Shown here: positions 47,187-61,100 of the stretch, piece after piece
Numbering within the stretch: position 1 is the first letter of the stretch
Layout of the letters: each line of letters starts with the position of its first letter
NCBI GenBank assembly: GCA_002633005.1
Contig: NMRA01000193.1
Span: 444,736 to 508,735 of the forward strand
Length of the DNA stretch: 64,000 nt
Origin: Phoronis australis
Taxonomy: Eukaryota; Phoronida; Phoronidae
Direction: 5' to 3'
Translations under genes and position numbers: made by a program
Notes under the pieces: model-generated
Told to the model about the DNA's origin: nothing
Databases searched by the model: none
What the model saw: the letters and a program-made list of their open reading frames with translations, nothing else

Positions 47187-50100
47187 TGAAATTTGAAAAT
47201 AAAAGAAAATGCTTTGATATCAACCGAAATTGAAAATCTTTAGGAACAAACCCTAAAATACCTAGTGAGCAGGTTAAATTATGTTTCAGTGGCACAGGAT
47301 CACTTCCAATGATGCAACTTAGTCTGCTTATGGCGTTCCAGGCCTTTTTAAGACAGGATATGTTGCTGAACGGAATCAGCTACATATTATAACACCATTA
47401 TATTCTCATAGCTTCATCACATCACTTATCAGTTACGCACGCGTTATGCACTCCTTTCTGCCTAACCATAAGCCATAATAAAGCACGGCTTTGTACGATA
47501 CCTTCGGACTTGACAGTAAACGGATTTGTCGTTACGCTTGACTGATCGCGTATTGATCTGACAAGCTTCGCGATAAAAGTACAATAAATGCATGACAGCC
47601 AATAAAACCTCACCACACGACTGTGTCAACAGGAGCATATGGGTATCCAAAAGCAGAAGACAAATACCTCGCGTAGGTATCTAATTATATTCCTATATCA
47701 CAAGCAAAAACTATAAATATATAGTTTTGACAGCATCATCAGCTATTAGTTGGCCACAGATGATGATTCATGAATTTCAGGTAGATAAAAGAATTTGCTA
47801 AGTATACCTTTCGTTTAAGCCGACCCAGAGGGCATTGCCGTAGAAGTTGTGGGTATTCAGGACGTGTCGCTCAAATGTGAGATTTCTCACAAGTTCCCCA
47901 ATCAAATGATGCCTTTTCCGACAAAATGGCCACAAAGAAGTTCGTTTCTCTAACCGTGGAACAGGCTGCGGACACGATTTTTTTCGTTTCAAAAGTCAAC
48001 TCCACACTTAGGGGCACGAAAAATATTTCCTGTCCCTAAGCCTTGGAACTGGCCAAGGACATTTTTCGCCATTGTAGTTGGATTTTGACGAAGTGTTCGA
48101 GCCCACTCTCCCAACAGCTGCATCCCTGTTAAAGCAAAGTCGAGCTGATCGTAAGCCCTGTTTGGTTCCTGTGCTAACCATAGTCAACACTTGAGCAGTA
48201 TACAAACAATACCAATTAGAGCCACAAAAAGGTTGCAAAGAACAAACCGAGTAAACATTCTATATAAATGTTTAACCCGTTGCAATACAACCGTCAACTT
48301 TCTTCACCACTTTTTTCACGGAGTCCAAGCACACTCATTGTAATGCACATCTGTCGCCAAAGTTAATAACTGAATAAGATTCATTATATCATACACCTAT
48401 GACAGAAATTTTGTTCCAGAAACCAATAAAAGCCATACTTTTCAAGACTAACCGCAAAAGTATGTAACGTAGTATTTGGAAATCGGAACATTTTGGTTAC
48501 TTACGACATCGGTTAAATCGGCAAGAAACCAGCCTTCCGTCATTGAAAATGAAGTTTGATCGAGACCACTTAACGCTAAAAGATTGGTCTCAACATGTTC
48601 CTTACTCAGATGAAAAGTAAATTTTGGTCTTGCAAAGAACTAGCAATTTGTTATTCCTCGATACCACACTCGGCGGATAAAACGCCGTGACTCCCAGGTA
48701 AACTTATAGAAGCTGGTCTCTAGCAATAACGGACGGCCAGTTCTTCCCACGCTCAGAAACAATGTTTATTTTTTTCTAAGGAGCATTTTGATATCAATTA
48801 TATAACCATAGGTGGTATGAATAAAAATGCTTTTTTGAGACGGATTTATCGCCACTGTAACTTTAACCATGTCCACAGAGACTTCTTTGAACGGACACCG
48901 AGCGTCTGAACATGCACATACCGCAGCGCCATCTATTAGTATACGATCAGAAAGTTAGTGCGTTCGTCGCTGGACTCTGCCGTTGCCTCCACTCTATGAA
49001 CAAAATGAAAAGTTGTGAGCCATTTCATATCATTTCAAAACTGGTATACACGACGACAAAAACTTCATTCTGTCAAATATTTTTGACCCTTTCACTTCCA
49101 CCTTAGAAGGGAAGCGAAGATACGAAAACGAGTGGCAATAACGCAAACTTTACAGTTGCCACTCCAAAACCTACACTTCCCTGCAAATGTTCAGCACGTG
49201 TCAACACTAGATTCTGAAAGCAAATTGCGTACTGAATTAACAAACGTGGTCTAAGTAAAAGTGCTGCCACCCAATCAGATTTTTTGCAATTCTGGGTTGG
49301 TTGTGGGCTACCTGAAATCGCAGCAGATATCTCAGTCAACACGCAGCAACGCTAGAATGCTGTAAAATATAGAATTTCTAGGGAGTGTGATATGCCGGCC
49401 AGTTACTGAAAGAATCTTGAAACTAGCGAAAATGCAAGCTATAGTCTTGCATTGCAAACCGAAGCACATGATCTGACTATTTTTTCTAGAGTGTCTTAGG
49501 TCTATCGCAGTTCCCTGGATGCATGTGAAAACTGATCTAAAAGGTCGATTTGATGTTAAGTTATGCAAATGTTATTCACTATTCCTGAAGATGAGGTTCA
49601 AATAAATACCCAGTGGCTGATCTTGCCCCAGGTAGACTCAACAACATAAACCGCTAAAAAAATAAAACAAATTTGTTGCTGAAAGAAATCAACCAGATGA
49701 GAAACAGCTGAGTGCTATTCAATACTTTCTTATTGACCTTTGATGAATTAGTTGGAAAAGGGAAATTTGCTAAAAATTATCACTGCTGGATCTTTGTCCT
49801 ATCTGGACTGCAACGCCCTCTGGCAATCACCATGAGAATTCGTACATTTGACAAAATTGTATTTCCAAATTAAACTGAACCAGTTCTTCCTTAAATCGAT
49901 AGCTTCATCAGCTTGCATCCAAAATAACTTTTATATTCTTTCTCCTGAATATGAAATACTACTTTTAAACCGTTAGGAATTCGGTTGTGGTGACTGTAAT
50001 TCTAAACAGTCACTCAGGCAGTCTCAACTTTTCAAGCTATTCAACACAAGGAGTGCCTCTTCACATGAGTTGAACATGAGGCCCCATGCCACTCCATGCG

Positions 50101-51258
50101 AGATTAAAGTCAACCTCCACACAAAGCCAGTGTCAACAGCGGCTCATCCATCCCATATAACCCGGATCCTGACTGTTGATTCGCTGTTCATGATTGGCCA
50201 ATCAGTGTCCAGCTGGTTTGAGGTCTACATACAATCGTGAGGCTATGGGATCCATTCCCCACCATTGTGACATATTGTTCCCAAGGCGTTCAACACAGTT
50301 TTGGTGTCAGAAGAGTGATAGGAAGCTTTGTCAGCTGCCAATATCAAAATGAAAATAAATTTAATTTGTTATCAACAAGCGTACAAAAATTAAATACTAA
50401 ATGTTAACCTGTGAAACAACGTTGTTACAGTATTGTTGCTGTACTGTTGTTCACAAGTGTTTAGTTTTCAAGTGTTATTCCACTGTTACACCTGTAGCAG
50501 TGCACCAATCAGAAAACTGGTCGCAGCATTTAATCTACGAGCTCAGACATAACACAACCAATCAAGCTGCATGATTGTAAATATACTTGAAGCGTGAACC
50601 ATAATTGGTCAATTTTCGAGTCAAGCTTCAATTACAGAGATTAGAATCAGGCCTAGATTTAAATCATACATTGTCTACAGTGACCCTGGTGTACAAGTTA
50701 TCCCATATTGTAGGACGAGAATTATAATTTCGTAGCAACAGCTAATGGTTAGCATCACCACAAAGTTAAATTTATTTGAATTCCATGGTTTGGGAGAGGG
50801 TAATGATGGATTTGCTCCCAAATGTTATCATCATACATACTTAATACACCTATAAGCATCGCCGACAAGGGGTTGAAGACCTACAAGTGTTTCATCTGAG
50901 GCGGGTAATAGAAACTCACATTTCTCCTGACAGGGACATTACTAACAGTGTCTGCTAAAATATATTTAGCTGCAAAACACATCTGATTCAGCTTCAACTT
51001 AAGACGTCTCACTGTAAAAATGGCTAATTGTATAAGCTGTAAATGTGCTTCAGTGTTTTGAGATAACGGTGTGGGGAGATTTTGTACAGTTCACTTGCCA
51101 AGATATCTGTTCAGAAGGAAGATTCTATCAAGCGCTTAAGTCACAAAAGATCTTTAGAGTTGAACATTTTCTCCCACACCCACAATGCATCTGCTAAGCA
51201 ACGGCACACTTGACTACTAACGAACAGGGAACAAAATTAGTTCCCAATTTCCATCACT
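47187..51258. other. Intergenic stretch downstream of the KIAA1143 homologue
   Basis: Only chance ORFs. A perfect palindrome TGATTGGCCAATCA (50191-50204) contains two CCAAT boxes. On the minus strand AATAAA (TTTATT at 50771-50776) lies about 490 bp beyond the KIAA1143 stop and may serve as its polyadenylation signal, which is uncertain. At about 47940 and 48050 two short minus-strand stretches repeat a 'CP-x-PVPRL' peptide, suggesting an old local duplication. Confidence 0.4.
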
Positions 51259-51464
51259 TCATCCACTGTCACCTTCCTCTTCATCGTCGCCAAATGATAA
51301 TAAACTCGTATTTTTGACCTTTTTTGACGAGCTTTTCTTCTTATCTGTACACGAGTCACTGTCTTTTTTCTTTTTCGTTGACACACTCAGATCAGTAGCA
51401 TCCACCCTTGACCTCTTTACAGGTTTCTTGAACTCAATCTTTGTTCCAGGCAGCGGTGGTGCAT
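51259..51464 (-). CDS. KIAA1143: KIAA1143 homologue, exon 3 (C-terminal end)
   Basis: Acceptor TTCCAG lies just before 51464, which completes a split GAT codon with the last base of exon 2. The exon encodes 67 further residues plus a stop (51261-51259). It has an APPLPGTKIEFKKPVKR segment, a poly-lysine run (STKKKKDS...DKKKSSSKK) and the ending NTSLLSFGDDEEEGDSG. The human protein ends in the same way: 'I-x-Y/F-x-K-P-V-K', a KKKK run, then 'K-N-x-SLLSF-x-(D/E-rich)'. The tail is presumably disordered and charged. Confidence 0.9.
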
Positions 51465-54400
51465 CTGGAAGCAAAGCAAGGACACATGTACCAATGTGAT
51501 GCAGAACATGGTGCTTTATGTAGCAAACCTCAACTTAAAGTGGCTATGACTCTGTGTTTCATTTAAGAAGCATACTTTTCATTTAGGTCACTTACTCCTA
51601 TTAAATTGTAACTGACCGGTTCCTCACTTCCATGATAATTTCTTGGTTTGCAAAGAACAGACTGTCAGTTATTAATTGAGACCAACCTCAGCACATAAAA
51701 AGACATGCCGTGATAAGCCTGCATGTAGAGATAAGCTTTAAGCAATAGCGAATTGTCATTTTCTGAAACCAGTTTCATTAACCCTAAGTGGTCTAAATCA
51801 GAATTTGTTTGTTGTGATGGACAGCTGAATTATAGACTGGCAGTTCAGAGCACTGAGAAGAGACCAACAACTGGGTACCAACATCTGACCAAAGCACTTG
51901 AAGTGCACTCCAGTGTGTACCGAAATGAATGTCTGTCGGTGTCTTCACTCCGAGTGAGACCCCTGATGACCATCCAAAGATGCCAAAAATGAGCTAGGTT
52001 AGATACTCAAGGTACCGTTCAAAACTGATTTCAAATGAACAGTCTTACGCAATGAACAATGGATGAAAATACCCACTCTGGAAAATGCCTGCTAGAAAAC
52101 GAAAAATGATGCTCCAAAATAGGGTTGTCCCAGGTTACACAATGGCACTCGAATCTGGCTGTATTTACCCACAATGCCGTGATATCCATCCAAGCATTTT
52201 TGTAGCTTGGCATTTTGCGCCAATGGGAGTTCCAAATGTTATTTGTTGTCGTCGTATTGTTTACAAGTTATTCTTGGCTGCATTACTCTATTTGTTCTTC
52301 CAATGCCAACAGTATTACTACTGTGCTGGGAGCTGCAACTCTAACGGGAGAAAGTTGGATGAACTTGACAAATACCTGTGGATGCGTGATGTTGAGTTCA
52401 TCACATTCCTGGCATCAATCAAAGACAAGAAAATGCAGAGCGAGACGGTAAAGCAAGTTCGTTGGCTTCATTTTTGAACCAAACAGAATCCCTCTTCTTA
52501 AAGATACTATTCAATTACAGTACATTTTGAACAGTTGAAATTAGGAATATTTCCACAGCCGTGCACCTCAACGGTTACCGACATGACCTGTGGAAATGTA
52601 CCTGACATTCCAAAACTGGGTCAACGAAAACAACGCGCATTTGTACCTCCGGGATAAAGGAAAGTTCTATCTAATCCGGGATAGTCCTTTTGAGCAAACT
52701 CAAATATTCGAGGTACCACAAGAGACCACTTGTAAATGAATCAGTACACTACACTGGTCACTTAGGAGGTATGCCCGAAGAAAAAATACCAGAATGGACA
52801 AGAAATAATAATAACAACACTTTCACGTGTTTAACTCAACTCAAAATAACCAAATAAGACAAGGTGTCCATGATGACAAGTTGTTTATACAGGGCCGGTG
52901 TCAATAAACTCAGTTGAATGCGGAGAAGTCACTGCTACTACATGTTGGTTCAGATTCATTTGCCTCATCTAATACGTACTCTGTCCATTTATCGATTGCT
53001 TGGATTTTCTTCTTGGGAAAGGACATCCGAGGTTTATTTCATGAAAAATGACTTACCATTTAAGACAGAAATTTGGTCTTATGCTTGACAAAACTATTTT
53101 TAAAAAAAAATTAAACTGAGTTTAGCAAAATAAGTGAGCACCTGGTATGTTAATAATTACGTGACTAGACCTTCATTTGGCAATTGTGAAGTGGAAGTGT
53201 AAGACAAAAGTTCTGTCTTAAGTCCCAAGTTATTTTTCATGAAACAGATCACTAGTAGGGCATCCTGGAACATTCATTCATAATTCAGTGGCCAGTTGCA
53301 TGAAACAGTTCCAAATAGGGACTTGACTAAGTTCCCTAAGTGTTTTGCGCATTTGTTTTGCTCTTTACCCACAGATGTAATATTTTTTCTATCATTTTAT
53401 CTTTATTATGATCTCCTCTTTAATTAAATGACAGTTTCTAATAATACAACTAAAAACTGAGATCTTAATTCAATCAAAATAATTAGGGACTTGGACCTTA
53501 AACTGTGTTATTTATTTTCAATAACATTGAGAGTTCAATGTAGAATTCACCCTCGATTTGTATCAAAGACAAAAATTGACTTAGTACTGAGACTCAAAAA
53601 GCATAAGAAAAGACAATACGTGTTTTCACAAGAACACAAATACGCAGTGGATTAAGGGAACTTAGTTAAGTCACTATTTCGAACTGTTTCATGCAACTGG
53701 GCACAGGAGGTCTAAACTCATAAGCTGCATTACAGAGCCTGGTGTTGAACACTAACAACGTGTCAGTACTACCAAAGCCGTGCAATCACCTCCAATTTGA
53801 CTGAGGAACAATTTAAGGCCAATTTCAAACAGAAGATGGCATTAATCGAAAGTTTGTTGTAGTAGTGGAAAATGGGTTTGTAGCCGCTTTCAAAGTGTCT
53901 TCAGATTTTTACAGAGTTTTCATTAACTTGTTATGTGTACTTTTGAAGTTTAGGAAATTCTCCACGACCTGCCCTTCTTGGCTACACGCCTTGAAAGTCA
54001 GACTGGCATCATCTGTCACTGCCAGCTCTAACCCAAGTTGTCTCAGTTATAAATGTCAAATGACTTCTGGGCATATTGATGATTATGATCACTAGAAATT
54101 AACAAATGAATGGAACATTTTGATATTTTTATATGCGAATACAAACATGCACAAGCCATGTCAACTGAATATCAATTTGAGAAGAAAATATCATTTTACT
54201 AAGAAAACTCCACCGCAGGGGGTATACCACGTTTGGTCATATTTCAATAGTGACGATCCCTCGAAATTTCAACCACGTAATGTTTGGTTGTTGGCCTCCT
54301 TTGGTATATCAGAATCACACAGAGGCAGATGTAACTGGAATAATCTGATATAATTTGTGTGTCTTGTCAACTTCTTCAGACAAAGTGAGCTGTCATTTTT

Positions 54401-55041
54401 GCACATGTATGCATAATATCTGGGCCATGTCAAGTAATCTTAGAGAACAATGTGCATGACCTGGCTATCTGCAGTTTGATACAACACCTCAAATCAATTT
54501 TGGCTGATACCTTGAATACCTAATCTAGCCCAATTTTTAGCCTCTTTGGATGGTCCTCAGGGGCCACACCCAGAGTGAAGACACTTGCAAACGTTCACTT
54601 CAGAATCTGTACATACTAGGGTTACACTTGACATGAGCCAGCGGTCAGACATTGGTACTTGGTTGATCTATGCTAAGTGCTCTGGGCTGCTGGTCATCTT
54701 GTTGTAGCTGCTTCAATTACAATAAACAAATTTTCACTTGTTGTAAAACAAGAACAGTTTTTTACAATTTTGAAATGTTTTTTATCTAGGAAATTCAGGT
54801 ATTTTGCAAACATTTCCACGAAGGTGTATCTCAAGACTGCCCTCCTTGTGACCAAGGTAATTAGAGTGAAGGTTACAACTTCGGAACATATTACATCATA
54901 TTTCCCGCTCACTGTTTTACTTTCATGTGTTTTTGCCATAGTGACGACAACTTTCATCATGGACATAAATGTACAAGGTACTCACATGTGAGAAGGCTGA
55001 TAAAAATTCAGACTCTTTAAATTACAGAAAAAATCAAATAC
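51465..55041 (-). other. Intron 2 of the KIAA1143 homologue
   Basis: A 3.6-kb phase-1 intron with GT at 55041-55040 and AG at 51466-51465. It contains a long-TIR MITE (53286-53706). The 130-codon plus-strand ORF at 52085-52477 has no recognised domain and is considered chance. Confidence 0.85.
53286..53706 (-). mobile_element. Long-TIR MITE, copy 2 (in KIAA1143 intron)
   Basis: The left end CAGTGGCCAGTTGCATGAAA followed by CAGTTCCAAATAGGGACTTG mirrors the right end (CGAACTGTTTCATGCAACTG then GGCACAG). Interior blocks such as 'CCTCGATTTGTATCAAAG' and 'TGTTTTCACAAGAACACAAA' are the inverse complement of, or correspond to, those in copy 1 (32451-32890). Two copies in opposite orientation confirm a real element family. 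Confidence 0.78.
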
Positions 55042-55171
55042 CTTTGATCTGCTTGCTCAGCCTTAATGCTTCGTCTTCACTTAAGTCACCGTCTCTAAGT
55101 ACTACGACTTGAGGTTTCTCCTCCTCATTATCAGACCTATCTTCCTCTTTGTCCACAATTAACTCTTTTCT
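55042..55171 (-). CDS. KIAA1143: KIAA1143 homologue, exon 2
   Basis: Acceptor TTTTCAG precedes 55171 and donor CAAAG|GTATTT follows 55042. The 130-bp exon begins in phase 0 and ends in phase 1. It encodes 43 residues plus one base. The segment is acidic (DKEEDRSDNEEE) and then carries KPQVVVLRDGDLSEDEA. Human KIAA1143 has 'D-K-E-D-E-Q-PQVVVL-x-x-GDLS-x-E-E' at the same point, the most conserved block of the DUF4604 family. Cellular role is uncharacterised. Confidence 0.93.
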
Positions 55172-58100
55172 CTGAAAAGAAACATAAAATCTATTGCACA
55201 AATATACGTGTACATGTGCAGTAACTTTCAAAGAGTTAACGGAATTTCATCTCTTCAAAAATCGGTGAAACTTTGTAGTAAAAACTTTGGGTTAATTTTC
55301 AAATGATTAAGTGCTACATGTATCTTTTGCCTCATTTCTTTCTGCATTTTTGCCATACCAGTACCTTAGACAAATCGTGACGAATTTCAAGGAAATCTGT
55401 CAACTGTTTATGCTAACAACTGTACTAGTAGTTTCTCCCTAATAAAAGACAAAGTTTGATACCAAGACATGGTTAGCTGATCATAAGCAGTTATTACTTA
55501 ATTATTTGATTAATTAGTTAATGAATCAGCTAATTTGTCCATGAAGTGAATCATGCTCAAATTTTTATAGTTCTAAACTCCTATAAGATTTTTGTAACCT
55601 GGCTTTTCTAATGACATGAACTTAGTGGTCACTTAAAGTCACCTGTGGTGACTAAGCTTCGAGCCAGGTGCCAAAATTTCACCAGTTTTCTGTCGCCTAG
55701 CTGGTGACCCAGCTTCATAACTGGCAATAATGTTTTGTTTTCTAAACATTCACAATATTATGTTGACATTTTTAAGTGAAGTAAGTCGATTATGCGAACA
55801 AGTATTTTCCCTGTAAACACATTTAATATCTTTTTGACAGATGGCGTATCGTTGGAATACTGCAACCATATTTGGGCAAAGTCGGTATCTGACTATGTAC
55901 CCACAAATTCAAAGTCAAATTTGGATAAATGTGGCATTTTCCGGCAGTTACCATATAATTCAAAGTCTTGTGATCAGCCACAGCGAATACACATGCTTAG
56001 TGAGCGATATCAAGGCTAATTAAAATACATCTGGGTCAATCAAAATTTGAATGATTGCGAGACGAAGTTCACAAATTGTTCAGTACATTCCATGGCATTT
56101 TGTCGTTGATCAAAACCCTTGAATGGGCGAACACTACAAACACCCAGAATGCAAATTTCACAACTCTGCTCGATCACTTCCAAACTCTTGGACAGTGAAC
56201 GGAATACCGACAACAAGAAATGCATCAATTTTCCAGTAAAATAATAAATTTAGACCTGCACACCACATCATAACAGTCCAAAAATATCAGACGGCAGAGA
56301 CTCTAAGAAAGTTTCTGGTGCAGTCCACACAATAATGATCTGTTGGTGTGTAAAAAAAAATCTCCAACAAAATTGCAATTTCATGAGTTCACTGCCATTG
56401 ATATGGAGTTGCACCTTAGTATGTCGGACTGATGGTCGTACCTAAAATTACGAGCAACTGCACTTTGATGTAGTTAGGGTGCCCAAAAAGAGAGGCCTTA
56501 TCAAAAACGACAAGTTTTAGCCATTCGTCAGGCTTGGAGACCTGGGACTAAATGGTTTGAATTTTAAGACATTTCCTCACCTAAGCATCTGGTTTAGTTG
56601 TCAACAAGTTTACGACAAGGTGATGTTATGTTCTGTTATGTTAATCTGATTGATGGTTTCTGAGTAGGAGATGGTAGCAGATGATGATTTTGGTACCATT
56701 GGAAAGAGCGGACAATCTCTTATTTTTTATTTTTGGTGAAATTCTTTGGCAGGAAACTGAAATGTTTGACTGAAAGGGTGACTGACTTTCAATTACGTAA
56801 TGGCGTATTGCCTTCAAGTAGACCTACACACAGGAAGATTGTCATGTTTTAATAAAGAGCTGCTTCCATTATTTGGAAATAAAGATCACAGTATTTTTGT
56901 CACGATGCAGCACTAATCAGAACACATCACTGATTTTATTAGAGTTCTGTTGCAGGAAATGAATTTCTTCGATGAAAGGGCGATTGTCTCTTGATAACTG
57001 ACTGCGATCGCAAAGGCAAACCATGATTGAAGCCGCACGCCGAACATGGAAGGCTTTTATGTATTTTGTACTACAGTACTACTATTTTTGAAAATGAATT
57101 TTGCAGCATTGGAAAGACCAGATTAGTATTTCATGAATTCAATGATCTTTTTGTGAACCCTCAGCACAAAAAAATTAAATATTTTTGAAAGAAGGACTCC
57201 GCTCACTGCATGGTTCATGTGAGCTTACTATAAGTGGTACGTGTTCTTTTCATAAACACCCTTGTCTTTATGTTCATTGGAAGCTATATTGCTTTAAGTA
57301 CGACCGGTGATCGAGGTTACTGCACAGATTTAAAAGGATACTTAACCCTGTTTTGGTGATTTCAACCAATCGCTGTTCTGTCATCTGCTAATGGGTTACA
57401 AAGAATTGTTTTGTTTCGGAGAACTGGATGGGAAAGTTTTTTCAATATTTGTTAATAGGCCAAAATCGGGTTTGGTATCCTGTTCACTATGTTGAGCGCT
57501 CACGTAATTGTCATAACTATCCTTTGAAATTTGTGCCCCTAACATTTAGTTAATGGGCTCTGAAGATTTGAAAGCTAGCGGCCCAGTAGGCGACTAGCCA
57601 GTTTTAGTTAAAGTATATCCCTGTATAGGACACAGGAGTTACCTCCCGTGATACCGGTATATAAAGAGCTTTCACTGTTAACCCGGTTATAAACCTGCTT
57701 TCAATAACAAAAAATAACTTTTGATTCAGACCACTTTCCACTATGAAATTGGTATCAAATTTTCCTCAGTAATTTTCAAGCTCATTTCAGGGTTTTGAAA
57801 AGAACTGACAGATCCTTATTGCTAATGTCCAAGCTCTACAAGTGTCATGGTATGTCATAAGCAAGGTCTCAACGAATAACAAACAGTTAGTTCTCTGCAA
57901 ACTCCAAGATCACTTTTTACGAAATTAAAACAAGTGGAGACCAAATTCAAAGCGGCTAGTGGTATAAATCAACAGTTCATTTCTTGAATGAAACACAGGT
58001 TTATAGACACATGATGAAGAGTTATATTAAAGTGACTCTATTAAGCAAATAGATGTGGCTACTTCCCAGATGCTGGCGCGCTAGTCATAGGTTTTGTGCA

Positions 58101-61100
58101 TTTTAATGCACTGGCGAAGTCAGAGAAGTCATATCGACATATAATTCATTACAATCAGAAAAATTAATCATTAATTACTTCAAAGTTATGAAGTAATTTT
58201 AACTTGTGCTCAAAGCTATTTCGAACTGATGTTCTCACTGCACACACTCACCACCAAGATAAGTCAAACAAGAGACATTTTTTGGAACAATTTTTGTCTA
58301 AACTTAATACACTTCTGAGTGATTTTTTGCTGAATCTTACACAGTGAGATGGGTGATGCTACATATCAACACAGGCACTCTCATCAGCCACTCGCCATTA
58401 TGTACTGTAATATATAGAAGCTACTTATGAAACGTGTGTATATGCTCATGGAGTTATAATTAACACATGCCATGACTGTGGATACAATTTAGTCAACAGA
58501 ACTTAAACATACCAATGAAAATCTGTTGCGGTTCGCTAGAGTTTCTCTGACCGGGTGCCATTTAAGGAAGTTATGTGAAATCACGCCTGTTGAGGAACAA
58601 AAAGTTCAAAATCTTACAAATTTCACCTGTTATTTAAGTGTCATGTGCCAGGTCACACGATTCGCTCAGTCTAGCGCTAGCCTTTGCCTAACTCATGTGA
58701 CTCAGGTGAAATAGTTTGTGGTTATTGAGCGTGCGCCATGAAAAAGTTAACGATGACCAAAAAAGTGGAGTTGGAATTCTTTCCCAAAGTCACCTTAAAT
58801 TGTCGTAGCTATGCTTCATCAAACATATGTGAAGCAAAAAGAATCACTGAAGAAAGTAAGCTTTTTTTAAGTAAGAGTTTTAAGTGTAGAATGTATTTTT
58901 GAAGAGGTGAGGCTGTCTATATAAAAACCAGTAGATTTTCAAAAATCAATCTATACGTCAAAATTCGAAGCAATTTACTTCATTTTTTGTACTTGGATAG
59001 GTATCCTAACAAAAATCTAAATGCCACATTTTATGCACTCAATAACCCCTAATTTTGCTGCTGGAGCATTAGACCGCAATAGGTCATATTAGCCACGTAG
59101 ACATTGTATGCTTTCAACAATGAAAATAAGTACTTACAAAATAGATTGAAAGTTGTGCTTTAGTGTCTAGAATAACCAATGTATGGTGTGCATATTTATT
59201 TGGCAATTATTCAAATTTGACACCTTTGTGCTTGACACAGGAGATAATCCACAGACCATTTTTCGTAGCTAAATTTAGTGGCGACTACGTTTTTGTGACC
59301 CTCTTAAAGCCATATTGCACCTTCTAGCTTTATGAAATGTTTTGAACATACAGTTGAGGAGTTACATGTAATCTTGATGATTCAGCCAAAAACATCTTGC
59401 CTCATCTTTACACTTTAGAGAAAATTGTCATGCAAAACTGTCTATTTTTGAAATGAACAGAGTTTACAGACCATTGGAACGAAAAGTTGAACAAGAATTC
59501 TGCATTAAATTGAAATAAAAATCAAGTCTAAGCTCTTTCAAACGAAAACGAGTTGTTTTCTGGATGTATTGTGTGATCAGTATCAAAGCTGAACCTGATG
59601 ACCTTTGTCCAGTGAATCAGATGATGTTAGGTTTGAGGATATATAAAAAACTTGTACATGTAACTCTCTTGTTTTCTCCCATTAACAGGTTAATTTAAGC
59701 AAACACTCTTTAGAGTTTTTAAGTCGAAACAAATAAAAAAAAGTGCCAGCTTTGTGGCTTTAGTCAGTCATGCTAAAGACACTTCAGAACATCCGAGATG
59801 TTGTATAGTACCTCATAAATCAAGGCCAGAGCCAGAGGATGAGCTCCTACCAGCCAGAGTAGGTAAATTTGTAAATGAACAGGACCAGTCGTGTAGTCAA
59901 ATCATATGCCATGTTCACCGAAGAGAATTTGGTACTGGATTTCACCTAAGCAAGAAGTGTCTGTATCCTGAACAGCTGAAAAGACAGAAGTCACTCCAAT
60001 GGCATAGCGAGCACCTCCTTGCCCCCCGTTGACAGATCAAGTTGCACCCCCCCCCACCCATCCTGGTCGGGAGCTAGGTAACCTTCCAGTTAACAGATGC
60101 CTGGTGCTCCCTTTGGACAACACCTGTTTGGCACCCCCCATCGACAGTCACCTGATCGCCCCCCCCCGCTATGCCACAGAGGCAGTCACTCGGTATGGGC
60201 CAGACTGTTACATGTGTCGAACTTTATTGAGCTAATGTCTTTCAAGAACTCAGTCATTAATAAAATTGTCTTTCATGAATTGTTTTCTATTGACCTTGCC
60301 GCACTGTCAGAAATATTCCATATTGGGGTGGGGGGGGTGCAAACGCCAAATTTCTGGGGACGGGTAGAGACTAAAATTTGTAGCAACCTACGGGGACATT
60401 ACAATATGAATGCAAAATTACAATGAATTTTGATCAAGATGATGAATTTTTGCACTGAAATCTGGTGTGTACGTGTATGTGTGTGTATGCCATACTTTCA
60501 TATCTTATCAATATGTGTTTTTTCTCATATTGTCATGTGTTTAGTTTTTCATTACTTTATTGTTCATTATTTTATTATTCATGCTTTTATGTTATTATTC
60601 ACAGTCGGCGATATTAGCCTTCGGCTAGTGTTTGTCTGTTTTGTTAAACTGACTATAAATAAAGGGATTGATTGATTGATTACTATATATGCTAGTAAAA
60701 TGCATTCAAATGTGTGTACTTCGGCGCCTAATTTTGTTGCTAAACGGAGACACAGGTCATAAAAAGAGAAATAATGGATGAAAATTCTTAAAAAGCAAGA
60801 TTTTTCTACACCTCACCAAATCAAACTCATGAGCTATAGTCAATTAATTACCGGACGTTTTGGCACATTTTGCATTATATTTAATTGAAATTATTACGGA
60901 TTGTTGTAAATTCTTTGCTGAAATAAAGATTTACCTTTACGGAATTGTTCTGTTACTATATCTTGTCACCGAAAGCCATATTCATGTTCCGATTGATCTT
61001 TAAAAAACACAACTAGCAAACCTTCGGAGAACCTAAATATAAAAACCATGTTTCGCCATACGCCACACCACGAAAAACTGACTAACCACGTAATGGCCAC

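Noticed and set aside
47810-48238. Repeated 'CP-x-PVPRL' peptide on the minus strand
   Set aside because: Suggests an old duplication, but the frames differ and are broken, and no family is recognised.
51314-51499. 61-codon plus-strand ORF
   Set aside because: Antisense shadow of KIAA1143 exon 3; the phenylalanine run is its lysine run read backwards.
52085-52477. 130-codon plus-strand ORF
   Set aside because: It lies within the KIAA1143 intron on the opposite strand, with no recognised domain, no splice context and an overlapping shifted ORF of similar composition.
54694-54991. Overlapping 90- and 104-codon ORFs on both strands
   Set aside because: No domain, and located in intron 2. Low-complexity hydrophobic composition is typical of AT-rich chance ORFs.
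59754-60235. Two plus-strand ORFs in KIAA1143 intron 1
   Set aside because: No recognised homology. The second is generated by C-tract repeats.
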